Part shown: positions 1 through 13,796 of the stretch, piece after piece
How positions within the stretch are numbered: position 1 is the first letter of the stretch
Layout: each line of letters starts with the position of its first letter
Assembly (NCBI GenBank): GCA_023374025.1
Contig: SIJG01000017.1
Location: forward strand, 945,671 to 1,009,670
Length of the DNA: 64,000 bases
Direction: 5' to 3'
DNA from: Heterodera schachtii
Lineage: Eukaryota; Nematoda; Chromadorea; Rhabditida; Heteroderidae
Made by a program: the position numbers and the translations under genes
Notes under the pieces: model-generated
Told to the model about the DNA's origin: nothing
The model's input: the letters and a program-made list of their open reading frames with translations, nothing else
The model's database searches: none

Positions 1-320
1 TTTGCATTTTTTTTCGGTTTTAACTCTCTCTCCCGCTCTCTCTCTCTCCCTCTCTTTCTCTCTGTCTCTATTTCTCTCTCTCTCTCCCTCTTCCCCTATT
101 CTCTTTCTCCCCTTTTTCCTCCTTTTCCTTTCATTTCCTTTTTCTCAAAATAGACGACGCCCTTTAAACCTTTTTACGCCTCTCTTTCCCATATTTCTCT
201 ATTTTTTCTTCTTTTTTTTTTTCTCCTTTTTATCTCTGTTTTTCCTCCCTTTCCTCTTTTGCCTCCTTTCTTTTTTTCTCCATTTAAATGCTTTTTTGCT
301 CTTTCCATTTTTCTTTTTTT
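1..320. repeat. CT-rich low-complexity tract
   Basis: Almost pure pyrimidine on the + strand (CTCTCT, CCTTT and TTTCC blocks). The long open frame across it consists of Ser, Leu, Phe and Pro only, which is a composition effect and not a gene. Confidence 0.8.
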
Positions 321-3300
321 CTCTTTCCTTTTTGCCCTTTTCTCTCCTCATTTTCCCCATATGTCCGTCCGTCCGTTCGATCGTTCCAACGAATGGAAAT
401 AATGACAAAATGCGCAAAAAAGCAAAAACGAAAATGAATGAATGTCCGATGACAAAAATGACCATTTTGTGTGAATGCATCGAATGTTTTTTTACACTGA
501 GCAAAACGAAAATCATTTGAAATAAATGATAAAATTAATTTTAAAAAATAATAATTATTTATTTTTAATGTGAGTTTGTTGGTTGGTTGGGCTGTCCCCC
601 CCCCCCCCCCCCTATCAACAGATTCAATCGTCCGATTTGGCAAATTGTTTTTTTAAATATATTTTTTATATTTATGCAAATTTAGTGGTGAAATCCGAAA
701 GATTATCGAAAGGTTTGCAAAAAATTGAACTGAATGGAAGGAAATAAAATGGGAAAAAATGCATAAAAATGATTCTATCGCTTTAAAACAATCAAACAAA
801 AAAAGTAGTAAAATATGAATTATTTTACATTAAATCAGAGGACACCGTCGGAAGTCATTGAATTTGAATGAATTTGAGAGGAAATTAAAAAACGAAGGCA
901 AAAAAGAGAATGTTTTCGTGTCGAAAGAAAATTCAAAAGGAAGGCGATTGGACTGACGTGTCCCCTCCCCCCCCCCCCCCCCCCGGGCCCATTTGCTCGT
1001 CCGCCCCTTTCTTTTTGCTGCGTGCGCAATCGCAATTACGACGGATTTCGAAGACCCTCGGCGGAAAGCAACAAACGCAGCTTTAAATGGGCCAATTTAA
1101 CATCAAAATTTGCTATAAAATTGAGGAAAAGCGTGGGAATGGAAAACCCAAAGTACGAAAGGGTTACGGTAGAAGAGACAGACAAATTAAGACGACAGAG
1201 AAGGAAAAGGCAGGGGAATACGGTAGATCGAATGCTAAAAGAGGAGGACGATAAAAGAAGAGGGAAACTATGGTGATCTATTTCAGTAGGAAGGGTAGAA
1301 GGAAGTATGGTAAGAAGAGAGGAAGATACGGTAGATGTGATGAGAGACGGAGGGGGTGGGAGAGCCGGGGTAAGGGAGGGAGAGGGAGAGAGAGCGAGGG
1401 AGAGGGAGGGAAAGGGAGGACGAGAGAAGGAGAGGGAGGGGGGGGGGGGAGGGTAAGGGAGGAAGAGGAAGGGAGGGAAAGGCTCAACAGTTGATGGCCA
1501 AAATAGCCAAAAAGCAAATTGCGATGAATTCCCCCTTTTGGAAAGGGAGCAAAGAGCAGTGATTTGGCAAGCCTTTCTTAGAATGTTCAAATATGTAAAT
1601 GAAAAATATACCGAAAGCATTGGCATGTCCAATTGTTGCGATATGCCAAGGAAATTAATTCTATGCCAAGTCAAAGAGCGGTGGGAATTGCTTGAGGGTT
1701 CGTTTTATTACTCAATTAAGGCCGGAGAGCAAGCAGAAAATGTTGGCATTGGCATCCAAAAATGGCACTCAGTGCATTACTTATGCCAATTCAGTAGCAC
1801 CTGTCCATGCCATGTCCACCCGTCCCCCCTCTTCAAATAATGGCACATTCATTTTGCAGAAAAGTGAAGGACGACGAATTGGGCGAGAATAAGGGAGGGA
1901 ATCAGCAGGGAAGAGAAGGGTTGGGGAGGGAATGAAATCGAAGCGAAGTGAGCGAATTGGCAATTGCCCGGTAACAGAGGCAGCAGCAACAGTTGAATTG
2001 CCGTCAATTCAACTGTTGCTGCTGCTTGGTTTCACCAATGGACAGCAGAAAACTTTCATTTCGCCTTTTTCAAACGAAAATCCTCTTTTATTGCTTTTAT
2101 GCCATTTGAAGCGAATGGGGGAAAAAGGGGGAGGGGAGGAAAAGGGGAAAGGAGGGGAGGGGAAAGAAGAGGGCTAGCAAAGGGGGACAGCAAGGGGGAG
2201 GAAAGGAACAAGCACAAACACCGGAGAGGGGAGGGGTGAAAAGAAGGGAGAAGGAAGGGGACAGGGGAAAGGGGGAAGAGGAGGGGTGGAAGGGACACAG
2301 AGGACAGTGGGGGGGGGGAAAGGGGGAGAGGGAAGGGCGGGAGAGGGCGACGAAAGGGACAGCGGGGCGGGGGGGGGTGATAAATGATATTCATTTGGTA
2401 AAAAACCAACAGATTATTTATCAAATTTTGATTCTTGCCATTTTGTTTGTTTGGTTCAACTTGGAAGCATTGACAGAGTATTTTCTGGCACATTCTGCAC
2501 ATTCTTTCCCCCGCCCCTTCACAGCCCATTAGTCTCAGTTTATGGCTCCCCCTTTTCTATTTGGCCAATAATTCCCCCCCCCCCCCCCACCTCCCCTCCC
2601 CTTGTTCCAATCGGCCGTCACATTATAAATAATAAATGCAATTAATGGACTGGACCCTCTCTTTCACTTTCTCTCTCTCTCTTTCTCTCTCTCTCACTCT
2701 CTCTCTCTCTCTATCTCTCTCTCTCTTTCCCTCTCTATTTCTCTCTCTCTCTATCTCTTTCTCTCTCTCTTTCTCTCTCTCTCTTTCTCTTGCTCCCTTT
2801 CTCTCTCTCTATCTCTCTCTCTCTCTCTATCTCTCTCTCTTTCCCTCCCCTCGGGCGCCTTTTTGCCTCTTCAAATGAAAATTTTGCTTAGGGTTAAATG
2901 AAATGGGCAAGGGGGGGGGGGGAGGGGAATTGAATGCAAATTGGGTGGAAAAGTTCACAAAGAATGAGGAGACCAATTAAATTATTTCCATTTTGTTTTG
3001 GTCTCATTCCGAAGGACGGCAAATTTGTTGAGCAAAATAAATAAATATTTTTTATTTGAATTGTATTTGAAGAGAAATATGGAAAAATTTGGGGGGGGGG
3101 GCAAAGGCACGGCACAATCATCACACATTTTAAACAGATTTGATAAGGGATGTCCACCTGAACACTCCCATCTGATCCCACCTGACGCCGAACATTTTGC
3201 GTTTTAAATACTTACATTGAAATTAATAGAATTATGTCTCGACCGTTTTGCCGCTTCCTTCCCGACTCCCAAAATTTGCACAAAAAATAAAAGAGGAAAA

Positions 3301-6086
3301 AAAAACGGAGAATTTTGGGGAAAAAGAGTCAATCAGCAGAATTGACGATGGTACAAATTCCACTTGTTGTGTTATTTATTCGGTCACTGGTGGGAATGGG
3401 AGGGAAGGACCACAAATTTGGAATTCCACAACGGCGGGCATTAAATTTTGTTTCAAAGCCAAACTATGCCAAAAGTGACTTTTCATTTTCCAATGGAATG
3501 CTTTTCCACCCATAAATATTTGCCCCCCCCCCCCCCCCCCCCCCCCTCAGTTCGCGAATTTGCATCCCCCGTTTTGACCTCGCCATAACATTTGGCCGCC
3601 TCAGACTGAAATTGTGAAAAGAATTTTCCCCACCCATGAGGCCAAATCCATTCCAATCCCCCCCCCCCCCCCCACAAATTCGTGGGTTGTCGTCGTCGTA
3701 AAACAAAATGTTTTCACTTTTTGGATGCCAAATCCCCTGAGGGGGGGGGGGGAAGTGAAGTGTTTGCGGTGGTGGTAAAATTAAAATTGAAAAATCTGAA
3801 GAAAAATTTATTTGAGGGATTTGAGTTAGAAAAGAAGCGCCACCAAATAAATAAATTCAATTCCCTTTCAATTTTCACCACCGCGGCTCTTTTAATTGGA
3901 GCGTTTCAAATTTCTCTAATAATCAAAAAACCATTGGCCAATGTCGGCAATTGGAAAGCTCAATTTCGACCTCCAAAAATCCAAAGTTTGTCCAAAAGCT
4001 CCAAAATGGCGAATAAACACACTTTCCAAATGGCAGAGAGGGAAATTCGAAGCTGTGAAAAAGGAAAAGAGCAAATTCAGTCGTAATAAATGAGTTGTCC
4101 ACAAAGGCGGGAGGGGGGGGGGGGGGGGGGTAAAAGGGGGAAAAGGGGGAGAGGTGGCGGGGGGAGTGATTGATCAACTGCCGTAGGGCCAGTATTTGTC
4201 AGTAGCAAAATTAGTTGGATCAAAGCCAAAATCTACACAATTTTTTAATTTCTCCATTTTTAATCATTCTCTACGGCTTTTACTCCTAAATTTGCAGTAG
4301 CGAGTAATTAACATATATGTCCCTGCCCCTTCCCGAGATTCCATTGGTCGCCGTTAGCTTCTAATTTTGATTAATTTCTCATTCGTTTCTTTGTCCTAAG
4401 GGAGGGAGTAAATTTTTGTGTAAAATTTGGCATGTATTTTATTTTTGGTAGATTATAAATAAATTGTTATCAAGCGACTAATACTGTGCCAAAATTCAAT
4501 TAGGCGTCAAAAATAACAAATTTCCGCGGTGTGGTAAAACGATGCCCGAGGGGAAATTGAATTTTGCTCATTTTTCAAATTCCATACTGCTAGGCCAAAG
4601 CATTTGCATAACATAAGCATACCAAACAGCAAATTAGAGGAGAGCGGAAAAATTAATTGCTTTTTGGGGAATTATACAACGAGTAATTAATGTAAATTAA
4701 GGGACAAATGGAAGTAATAAGACACAAATGCTTCTTCATTGTTTTTTTTTCTCACATTATTCATTTTACTCATGTCAAAAAGAAATTGTGGCACAATTCG
4801 CTTTAAATGCTTAAAAAGTGCTGGAATTAAAAATAAAAAATTGTGTGCTCTGATGCATTTTTTCAAAATGCTTTTTTTCGTCAGTATGCCAAAGTTGCGT
4901 TCGAATCCGTCCGCTTCTCCTCCTTCTGACTTTGGTGCCGTAGCGAAGTGCCATTGCGGTGGTTGTGGTGGTGGTGAGACGGAGAAACTCCAAGTCGATC
5001 AATCGTTTTTTGTGATTTGACTAATAAATAAATTGCTCACCCGACATATTCGGCTCAAATGGTCCAAATTCGGCATTTCTTTTGCGTTTTTTTCCTTCCA
5101 AAATGTCCGTGTATTTCAAATGATTATTTTTTTGATGCAAATGGTGCGAATTGCCCAACGGACGTGCAACGGACGACGAATTGGGACGATGTGGCGGATG
5201 CGGGACACAACACTAAAACATTTGTTAACAAAAGAGACGGGGGGGGGCAAAACCCCCAAAAAATGGAAATGGATGGCAAAATCAAACGAAATAATTACGG
5301 TGACAAGTAGCACAACAACATGGAGCAGTAAGAGTAGGACGAACATGTTGAGAAAGGACGAAGACATTTTCGGAAAAAAACTCATTTATTAATGCAAAGA
5401 TCGGCTTTTCGGTGATCAATCGCTTTAAATGGCCTTTCTTCTCCAATTTTGTGTTTGCTTTTCCTCAATTTTAATTGTTTTCTTTGTTCACAATTTCAAT
5501 TTACATTTTTTCATTGCTTTGAAATTGAGCTTCAAATAAATAATAATAAATTTGTTAACTTTTGTCATATTTTAATTTATTAAATAATTTAAAATGAGAA
5601 ATCGGAGGAATGATAAAATTAGAAGAAATATCAAATGTTTGTTCAAACCGATCACTCCAAAGGATGAATTTAACTGAGTTAAGAAACTCCCAAAAAAGAA
5701 AGGAGAAATTTGAGGGGAAAAGTGCGGAGAATGACCAAAACAAACAAATTCTCAAAAAAACCAGACGAATAACCGACTGATCGGTCTTTTCTTTTGTTTG
5801 TTGGATGAGTTCAAGGTTCGATCATTGTTTTCCTAAATGTGATGCTCTCTAATCATTCATCTCATTTAAACTCAATAATAATTAAGCCATTTTGATAACT
5901 TTTCTTCCTTTGATCATTTGTCCTTCCACTAGATCATTTGTCTTTTTGCTTTTTTCCTTCCCCTTTGATCCTTTGTCCTGCTGCTCGTTGGCTTATGGCT
6001 GATCACTGCTCGTCCTTCTGCTGCTTCATTTGCTAATGCTTTTCCCTCCTTCCCTTCTTTGGCCCATTCATTCTTTTTCCCTTTTT
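321..6086. other. Intergenic region, no supported gene
   Basis: I see no exon series with conserved protein content here. It holds poly(C) runs (596-612, 967-984, 3523-3546, 3659-3674), poly(G) runs near 2911, 3091, 3740 and 4111, purine-rich DNA at 1180-1490 and 2110-2380, and AT-rich unique DNA at 4200-4740 and 5400-5900. Short open frames at 1022-1276, 1538-1840 and 5033-5392 have no recognisable content or splice partners. Confidence 0.55.
2657..2852. repeat. (CT)n microsatellite, imperfect
   Basis: About 195 bp of CT dinucleotides interrupted by TTTCTC, CTATCT and CTCACT. One of several CT/GA microsatellites in the window. Confidence 0.9.
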
Positions 6087-8755
6087 ATGCTTTTCCGTTC
6101 ATTTTTTCTCCTTTTGATGGCACTTTCATTGCCTATTTTCTGTGGTGCATCAATAAATGAGCAAAGTAAGTGCCAAGCTCTTGAAAAGATAAATTGAAAC
6201 TGATTTCGGCAGACCATTTCCATCGCAATTACCCAACCCAAAAGCAAATCATTTCGATGGATCCGTCCAATTTGGATTTGCTTTTCTTTCGGAGTGCCGT
6301 TTTGGCCCTTTTTAAGGTGAATGCCATTTATTTTTGCAATCTGTCAGGCCAAATTTGTTAAAATCGAATAAATTTAAAGGCAAAGGCTGACTCAGTTTTA
6401 TCTTCTCTTCCCCGGACTGAACGAATTGTTTTTGGCCAATGCGAATTCGACGCAAATGGGCGATTGGATTTGTTGGCCAAATGTCTCGTTTCGCTTTTCA
6501 ATATTCGTGACTTTCGCGCAAATTCAAATAAAACCAATGGGTCCAAATTGGCTGAAATGCCATGGATTACGGCAATTTCAAGGAAAATATTTGAAGCAGA
6601 AATGGAGAAAAAAGACGAAGGAAAAAAGGAGGACGAAATGGCCAAAGAAAAGTCAAATAAGCTGAAGAAGAACATGTCCAAATTGGAGGAGATTTTGGGA
6701 AAGCAAAGAGCCGAAAAGGGAAAAAAAGAACAAAGAAAAGAGCGAAGAAAAGTGATGAGAGAAATTGCGAAGCCGAGGCCAAAGAGAGACGAAGGTAATT
6801 AGGGGTAATTAGGGACAAAAGCATGTGCAAAGAATGTAACGCATCAGCGGAAGTGATGGAGCACGAGTTGAAGCAATATCCGCACGTGCTGAAGTTGGTT
6901 CGGGTTGAACGTTTTTACCGCATGTTGGACAAATGCAACGAATACATTCGAAGAAAGGACGAGGAGCATTCAAAGTGGACAAAATGCCAATGTCATTTCA
7001 AATGCCCTAATTGGCCCAGGATCCTTCAGCTGTCCGGATTGGCATTTAACTTGCAAACAAAAGCTGTCCAGCGAAATCCCCTTTTGGATTTGTTGCAAAT
7101 GCAACTGAGAAAGAATGACGTCATTGGCAAGTTGTCCATTCTATCACCAAAATTGCTCTCCATAATCCCCGACCGATCCAATCAGCAAAGGTACACAAAC
7201 CGCCGTTTGCTCATAATAATCGTGCCAAGTTGGGTTTAAGTTTGCTCGCATCGCTTCGGCACAATTTGACCAGTTTTAACTGTTCGGATGTGCTTTCGCT
7301 TTTGCTTTCGCCCACTCTTTTCAGTTTTCATGAGCAAGGCGAACTCTCTCTGCCTTCTCTTCTTAAGGTGTCACTAATTAATTAATTAATCATGCCAATC
7401 AATATTCCCTGCTTTTAGCTCGGTTTGTCCGACCGTGCCGAAATCGTCGCTTGGCTTGACCTTTTGCTGCGCATCAGTGGCGCCTCCGCAACTTTGGACA
7501 GACTAATTTCATCGATGGGTTCAGAATTTGAGGTGGTCGAACGGCGCATTCACCCGGCGATTGTCCGTCTTGAAGAGATTGAGCAGCGATTCCGAAGCTT
7601 ACGAATGAGCGAAAGCGAAAAGCAACGCAAGGAAATGGCATGGCGCGGGTACACTTTCATCAGCGAGGAACAGAGTCGAATTGTGCTGGGCGAAGGGGCG
7701 ACGGACGACGCATTGGCGGAGGAGGAGGAGGAGGAGGAGGCGGACATGGAACGTGTGTTGGAGCAGGACATCCGCACGATTGCGCAAATGGGCGACGGCG
7801 AAGGCGGCAACAAAAACAATGCCGAATTGAGGGGGGACGGAAATGGCAACGCCGAGTCGGGTGAGAGTTGCTAACGAAGCGAAGGAGAAGAAGCGGAAGG
7901 CATCCGTTGACCCGTGCAGGAAGAGGAAGGCGACGCAAACGGTTTTTGCGCACCGAACCCTTTGGCCAACTCCGTCTGCTGAACCCGTACCTTTTCGCCA
8001 ACCAAATCCACGACGGTGCGGTGCTGCGACGAGTCGCACTTTCGCCGCGTGCGTTCAGTTCCTCCATTCTGTCGCCCGAGTTTGGGCAGGTAATGCCAAT
8101 TTTGTTATTTTTATTTAATTTTGTTGCTCAGCTCGAGGTGCTTAGTCCTCGCGCTTTTTTGGCCATTATTTTGTCGCCCCGTGCTGCCATTGCCAACATT
8201 TTGTCCCCTTCCGCGTTCTCTCTGCGCCTCCTTTCCCCGCAGGCGTTTCTGGCCGAAGTGCTCAACCCGAAGGCGTTCATTGCTCGGGTATGCCACTTTT
8301 TCACTTTTGCCCTGCCTTTGCTAATTACGTCCTTTTTCCCTTTGCTTTTCCGATCCTTTCCCCCCGGGCGATGTCCGCCTTCGTTTTGTCTCCCCGAGCA
8401 TTGATCACCACAATTTTGAGTCCCAAAATGTTAGAGCTTCGCATTCTTTCTCCGACCACTCTCGCGTTCACTGTGCTAAGTCCAAGTGAGCCAATGACCA
8501 CTGATTTAGCCAATGACCAATATTATTTTGCCATTAATTGCAGCGATTGGAGGCGCTAAAGTTGCGTCTGCCCAAAGTTTTTCGATGTCCGTCCTCAGTC
8601 CGAGCATTTTGTCGCCGTCTTTCCTTAACAAAGGCACCGGCAACATCAAAGTCAGTTTATTGAGCAATAGCATCATTTGAGCTGACTAATTAGCCCTCGT
8701 TCAGATTCTCTCCCCGAGCATTCTGTCGGGCGGTGGGGGCGGAGGAGAAAAATGA
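6087..8755 (+). CDS. MLT-10-like moulting-cycle protein, gene A
   Basis: Eleven exons keep frame throughout: 6087-6165, 6213-6316, 6380-6794, 6848-7190 (6833 is a possible alternative start), 7241-7367, 7419-7860, 7920-8089, 8132-8287, 8353-8485, 8544-8650 and 8705-8755, giving about 708 residues. The start ATG opens a clear signal peptide (MLFRSFFLLLMALSLP). The middle is a charged, helical region resembling the nematode Moulting_cycle (DUF644) domain. The C-terminal third is a ten-residue repeat of the form ILSPRAFxxx, about 15 copies, ending ILSPSILS plus a Gly run. C. elegans MLT-10 combines DUF644 with proline-rich repeats and is needed for moulting, so a secreted cuticle or moulting role is inferred. 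Gene B (37531-40638, -) is a paralogue sharing domain order and exon sizes of 104 and 107 nt. The acceptor before 8353 is CG, not AG. Identity is firm; the exact start of exon 4 is less so. Confidence 0.88.
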
Positions 8756-8998
8756 ACGGAAAACAATTTTAAGAGAAATGATAGGTCAAAACATTTATTT
8801 TCTTTTTTATGTGCCATAATAATTGGGTTATATTTACAATGAGTTAAATTCGTTTCAAACTGAAAATTGAATAATGAATGTTCAATCATTTATACTGTAT
8901 GACGTACCGTTCTCATTTCTCGGCATTCTGAAAAGAATGATAATATAATTATTTAATTTTCACTTTTCTTTTATTTGTACCCTTTGATGTTTTGCCGA

Positions 8999-9961
8999 CT
9001 ATCCCTGCGGCGGTTTGCCCTTTTGTTGGAATGGACTTTCGAAGATGTTAACAGCCACTGGTCCCCCAAATGGATTCATTGATGCCGACCCCTTCCGTTC
9101 GCCGTTCTCTGACAGTTTTGCTGGGTGTGCCGGAAGGAAGGCATTGGCATTAGCAAATAGTGCCGGATTGGCCGAGTAATGCGGCGGTGGCTCATTGCCC
9201 GAACTTCGTCCCCCGATGGTTTCCTTTTTCTTTTTCACCACTGTCACTTTGTGCGCCGTTCGATCGGTGAGAAAAACGATCAGCTGAAAGAGCAGCAAAC
9301 AAAAAGCGACTAAAACTTTGTTTCTAGTCACTTCACCTGTATCAGACTAAGCATGGACAGTCCCAACCACATGCCAATGGAACCGCCGATGGCGGCGATG
9401 AAAGTCCAAAGGGACCACACGTAACACTGCTCCAACTCGAGGTACTCGAAGGCGCCCCAGATCAACTTGACAGAAGTGACCGCTGGGGAGGGCAAAAACA
9501 ATGATTAATCATCAATCAGTGATAAGCAATCCCACCGATTGCTACTCCTTGCCGTCCCCTCCCTTCTGATCGCCCCGCTCCCCCCCCCCCCGCCCCCACT
9601 CTTTGATTAATTCAATCCCCCCCCCCCCCTCACCCGGGTTCTTCGCCCTCTGCTGGTTGTGGTTGAGAGAGTAGCGCATTTGGACACAATGGGGGACGCA
9701 CGACTGAGCACACGACTGATCAGTGACAGTTTGACTTTATTTGACCATTTATATGAGCAAGAAAAAAGGACAAACTTCTCCGAAATATCGCATTTTTCAT
9801 AATCGCATAAGGGATATTTCTCCACACTTTGCTCATCGGAAAGGTATCGAAGAGTTTGCGGAGTGCAATGGCACATTTCCTAAGCATTTGGATAAAGAGA
9901 CTGATAAAATATGCGATCCAAGCGGAACATTCATTAATTCAGACAATTTTCCTTTGTCTGT

Positions 9962-10030
<69 letters not shown>

Positions 10031-11709
10031 TCTATCTCGATTATTTATACTCTCGTCCGGTCACTCTTCTCTTCTCTGTCTCATTGTCCTCATCTTTCCC
10101 TTCTTACTCTGATCATCTTCATCCTGCATCTCAGCCTGCAGTCAAACTCCGACTTGCTCTCCTCGTCATCGTAAAGTCTGCACGCGGTTGCGCTTTCGTC
10201 ATTCTCCAACATTTTGTAATTCGCCCGAATTTCCACCGTCAATTCGTGCATTTGTCCGGCACAAAGTTCCTCCGAAATGCCGTCCTTCACGCGCCCTTTT
10301 CCCTCCATGTTGCGCACTGTCGTCGTCGGTCTTCCGTGGAAGTCCACCGAAATGCATTCGGTGTTCGTTTTGTCCGAAAGCGATTTTGTGTCTTGCAAAA
10401 GCATCATTATGAAGAAAGTGCCCTGAACTGATCAGCTTATTGGTGTTCATCCTTCAGCTTCTCCACCTGATCTTCGATGGGTTTGAAGCTCTCTTCGTCC
10501 AGAAAAATGGGTCGAAAGCACAAATGCGTATTGGACAGCCAATTGACCGAAGTTTTCATATGGAAAGTGTCCGACTCATTTTGGGATTGGCGCGAGAACA
10601 CTTTGATTGACCTTAATTAGGCAATTAATTATTAATGGACACCATGTGAAATTAAATTGAATGTTCAGTCTCATTTTCAGTCACCTTCGCAACACTTCGA
10701 GTCCGACTTTGTTAGTGAAGTCAGCAAATGACACATTTCGTTCGTCAATCGCTTCCACCCATTTCTAAAACGCAAAGCAATTATTCATTTAATTATTAAT
10801 CTTCGTGTTAATTACTTACCTTTACGAGTGTCCGCAGTCGCTGCTTTTTCCCGCTTTTTGCGAATCTGTTCATGTCCCGCACCGCCTGTTGTGCCACACT
10901 TTCGCGCTCCAATCCGTTCAGAGTGGCAATCGCCTGACGAAATTCGAAAGGAGCAATTAAACTTCAATATTTTTAAATTATCATGTCCCAGTAAATTGCA
11001 TGTCATTATGGTATATAATTCTTTTGTATTATTGAGACCAGAATTTTTCAAACAAATTTTGAATTTGATGCCGTCATCTTCAAAATTGTTATGATAATTA
11101 GGGAATTCTTTGACGTTCAAAACGATTTGTCACTTTTAAATAATTGATGCTTTTGGCATTTTAACACACCTGATACGCACTCATTACCAGCTCAGGTGGC
11201 CATTGACTGCTCATGAACTCCGTTCGATTCTTCAGTGCCGCCAATTCCTTCTGCGCTACCGTACCCCCGTTGAATTCTGTTTGTACAGTACCCAATCCCC
11301 ACCGTATCACCTCAATGTTCGGCCCCCACTGTTCCACCTTTTCCATTGACATTTTGTCTCCGATATTCACCCCAAAATGACTCCATGCTTGTCTTCTCGG
11401 CATGCAAAAGGTAATATTGGGAAAGGTCACTGAGCCATTAAACTTCACATTCTGTGAGATGGAAAAATACACTCAGTTTTTGTTTGATCACTGATCAAAT
11501 TACCATATTCGCCTGCTTTGGGTTGCTCGCGTATTCCAAAGTCTGTAGGGTTACGGTAGATTTGGGAATGAGTGCCATTCGAAACTGACCAAGCTGGTCA
11601 CGTCGTACAGTGTCATCATGGCCAGAAAGAAGATCAAAATGTAAAAGGCCCAGCGTTGGAACGACTTTCCGTACAAAAAGCTGGTGAACTGTCTTTTTCG
11701 GTCAACCAT
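8999..11709 (-). CDS. DEG/ENaC (amiloride-sensitive type) cation channel subunit
   Basis: Eleven in-frame exons, in transcription order: 11590-11709, 11504-11542, 11170-11451, 10820-10933, 10685-10764, 10467-10611, 10108-10422, 9776-9879, 9634-9734, 9337-9482 and 8999-9283, giving 576 residues. TM1 (WAFYILIFFLAMMTLY) is followed by the family signature VTFPNITFC, a large Cys-containing extracellular region including CHCTPQTLRY, CDYEKC and a CxxxCxxxC cluster, then pre-TM2/TM2 (IGGSIGMWLGLSMLSLIQ) with the GxS filter as GGSIG. The roughly 94-residue cytoplasmic tail is Pro/Asn/Lys-rich. These proteins form trimeric Na+ or cation channels (degenerins, acid- or peptide-gated channels) at the plasma membrane; the subfamily cannot be assigned. 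The conserved N-terminal His-Gly gating motif appears as Tyr-Gly (LYGKSF). AATAAA (minus) lies at 8970-8975. Convergent with MLT-10 gene A, 243 bp away. An extra upstream exon cannot be excluded. Confidence 0.9.
9962..10027. repeat. (TC)n microsatellite in a DEG/ENaC intron
   Basis: Nearly perfect TC dinucleotides, within the intron at 9880-10107 of the channel gene. Confidence 0.9.
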
Positions 11710-13757
11710 TTTCAAAATACAAGCAATAAAAAAGATAAATAAAAATAAATGTAAAATAAAAATATAATAATTATTTTTGGATTTGAATAAATCTTATAAT
11801 TAACTGATCATAAAAGAGGGGATAAAAGAAGCGCGCGACAAAATTAAGGGATAATTATGAAATGTGAAATTAATTTTCACAATAGAGGCAATAAAATGGG
11901 CGAATGAGTTTATAAGAAAAGAGTGAAAAGTGTTGACGGACGAACTGATGAAAAATGCGACGACCGACGGCAAAGAATGACCTTTTCTCGGGCAAACCCC
12001 AAGAAATGTTTGGCCCAACAAAGTGATGGAAAGTGACGCGAAAAGTCGAAAGAAACCGGTCGAAGGTTTTGTTTTGTTAAGGAGAGATTTGAAGTGATTG
12101 AAAAAGGGGGGGGGGAGAAGAAAGGGGGACATTTGAGAAGAGACACCCCAACAGAACAACAGATCATCGAATTATCCCAAAATTGGACAATTCGAGAGAA
12201 AAATGTTAAGGCAAAGCCAAAAAATGAAATGAAGCGGAAAAAGAAGAAACGGAGGGAAAACAAAAACAAAAGAATCGGACAAATTCAAATTGAGCGGAAA
12301 GCGATCGAATTTAATTTTGAGGGGGCGGCGTGAAAAATCTGCCAAAAATGAAAAATTGGTAAAGGAGAAATGGTAAATATCAAATGATAAAAATAATATG
12401 AAATTAAAGTTTAAATTAGAATTGTTATATGTATAAGTTTTTTGCTGCACAAAAGAAAGATGAACCAATTAATATCAATTAACCAAATCATTTTATTTTT
12501 ATTGGATCCAATTCCAAATTTACATGTATCATAAAATAAAAACAGACATTAGCAAATGACATTTAAATTTTTGTTTTTAATCATCCCACTTCAACTAATT
12601 AGTCAACTCATTAGTCTATTGATCGTTTAGTGCCTTTGTCAATTGTTCAATAAGTCCAACTTGCTCTTCTTTCGATCACTTCTTGTTCTGCTTTCGATCA
12701 GTTTGCCATTCCCTCCGGCAATGTGTCCAATCTTTCCCCTCCCCCCGCCCTCCCTCCCTTTTTCGCTTGCTTTGGTTTTTCGCTTTTCCAATTGCCACTT
12801 CATCGCCCCCCATTCATTGGCTTCTCTCAATGCTTTTTCTCCTTCCGCTCTTTGCCCATTTGCATTTACTCCCTTCGATGAATTGGAAGAATTAACAAGC
12901 AAATGGTCCGAGAAAGCCCATTCCCCTCCCTCTCTCCTTCTGTTTTGTTGAAATGTGGCAGATTTGGGGCCAAAGGAATCGGCGGGGGGGGGGGGGGAAG
13001 AGTGGGGGGGGGGGCGGCGGAGGGGCCAACACATTCCCTTTTTTACCCCCTTCCGTCGCCACTTTCTCCTCGACATCCTTCGGCGACAATTTTTCGTCGA
13101 TTAAATATTTATTAATGGTCCACCCCTTCTCAAACATCTTAAGAGTTGGGCTGTATCTCTCCAAAAAGTCGCCATTTAAAGAAGAAAATTACGGCGCATT
13201 TGTTTATCAGAGCATTTAGCTTTTCGCCTTGGCTTTCATTGTCTGGCAAATGAGTTCCTTCCCCCCGCCCCCCTCATTTAATTTTATTTTAAAAATCAAA
13301 ATTCTTTTGCAGTTTTTTTTTTAGGCTGTTTTATTCTTTTGTATTTGCCTCACTTCTCTCGGCTGATTGGGTCAAATCGCCCATCAAATTCCCAAATTCC
13401 CCCCCCCCCCCTCCCATTTATCATATCCCTCCCCTCCCTTCCTCTCCCTTAACTCACCGCCATTCTCACCTCACATTCACTCCCTCTCAATGTTTTGACA
13501 GCTTTTCAGTTGAAGCATTGGACTGAAATTGGGAGAGAAAATGGTGAAAAATGGGGAAACGGAGAGAGGGGGGGGGGGGGGGAGAGAAGGGGGGGGGAGG
13601 GACTGACGCGTAAGAGACGAAGCTTTTGCCTTTTTTGCTGAGAATTGAAATGGGGACCGGAGGACAAGCGATTGGAAAACGGAATAAAACAGCAATAAAA
13701 CGGAAAATATGGGAGGGGAGAGAGAAAAAAAGGAGGGGGAGAGGGGGGGGGGGGGGG

Positions 13758-13796
<39 letters not shown>

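Noticed and set aside
4890..4925. GTTCGAATCC, resembling a tRNA B box
   Set aside because: The flanks do not form a T-arm, and no acceptor stem or A box occurs at tRNA spacing. No tRNA or rRNA gene was recognised anywhere.
12892..13164. Minus-strand frame with unbiased start (MERYSPTLKMFEKG, INKYLIDEKLSPKD)
   Set aside because: Could be one exon, but it runs into poly-Pro from a poly(G) tract and no in-frame partner exon or homology was found.
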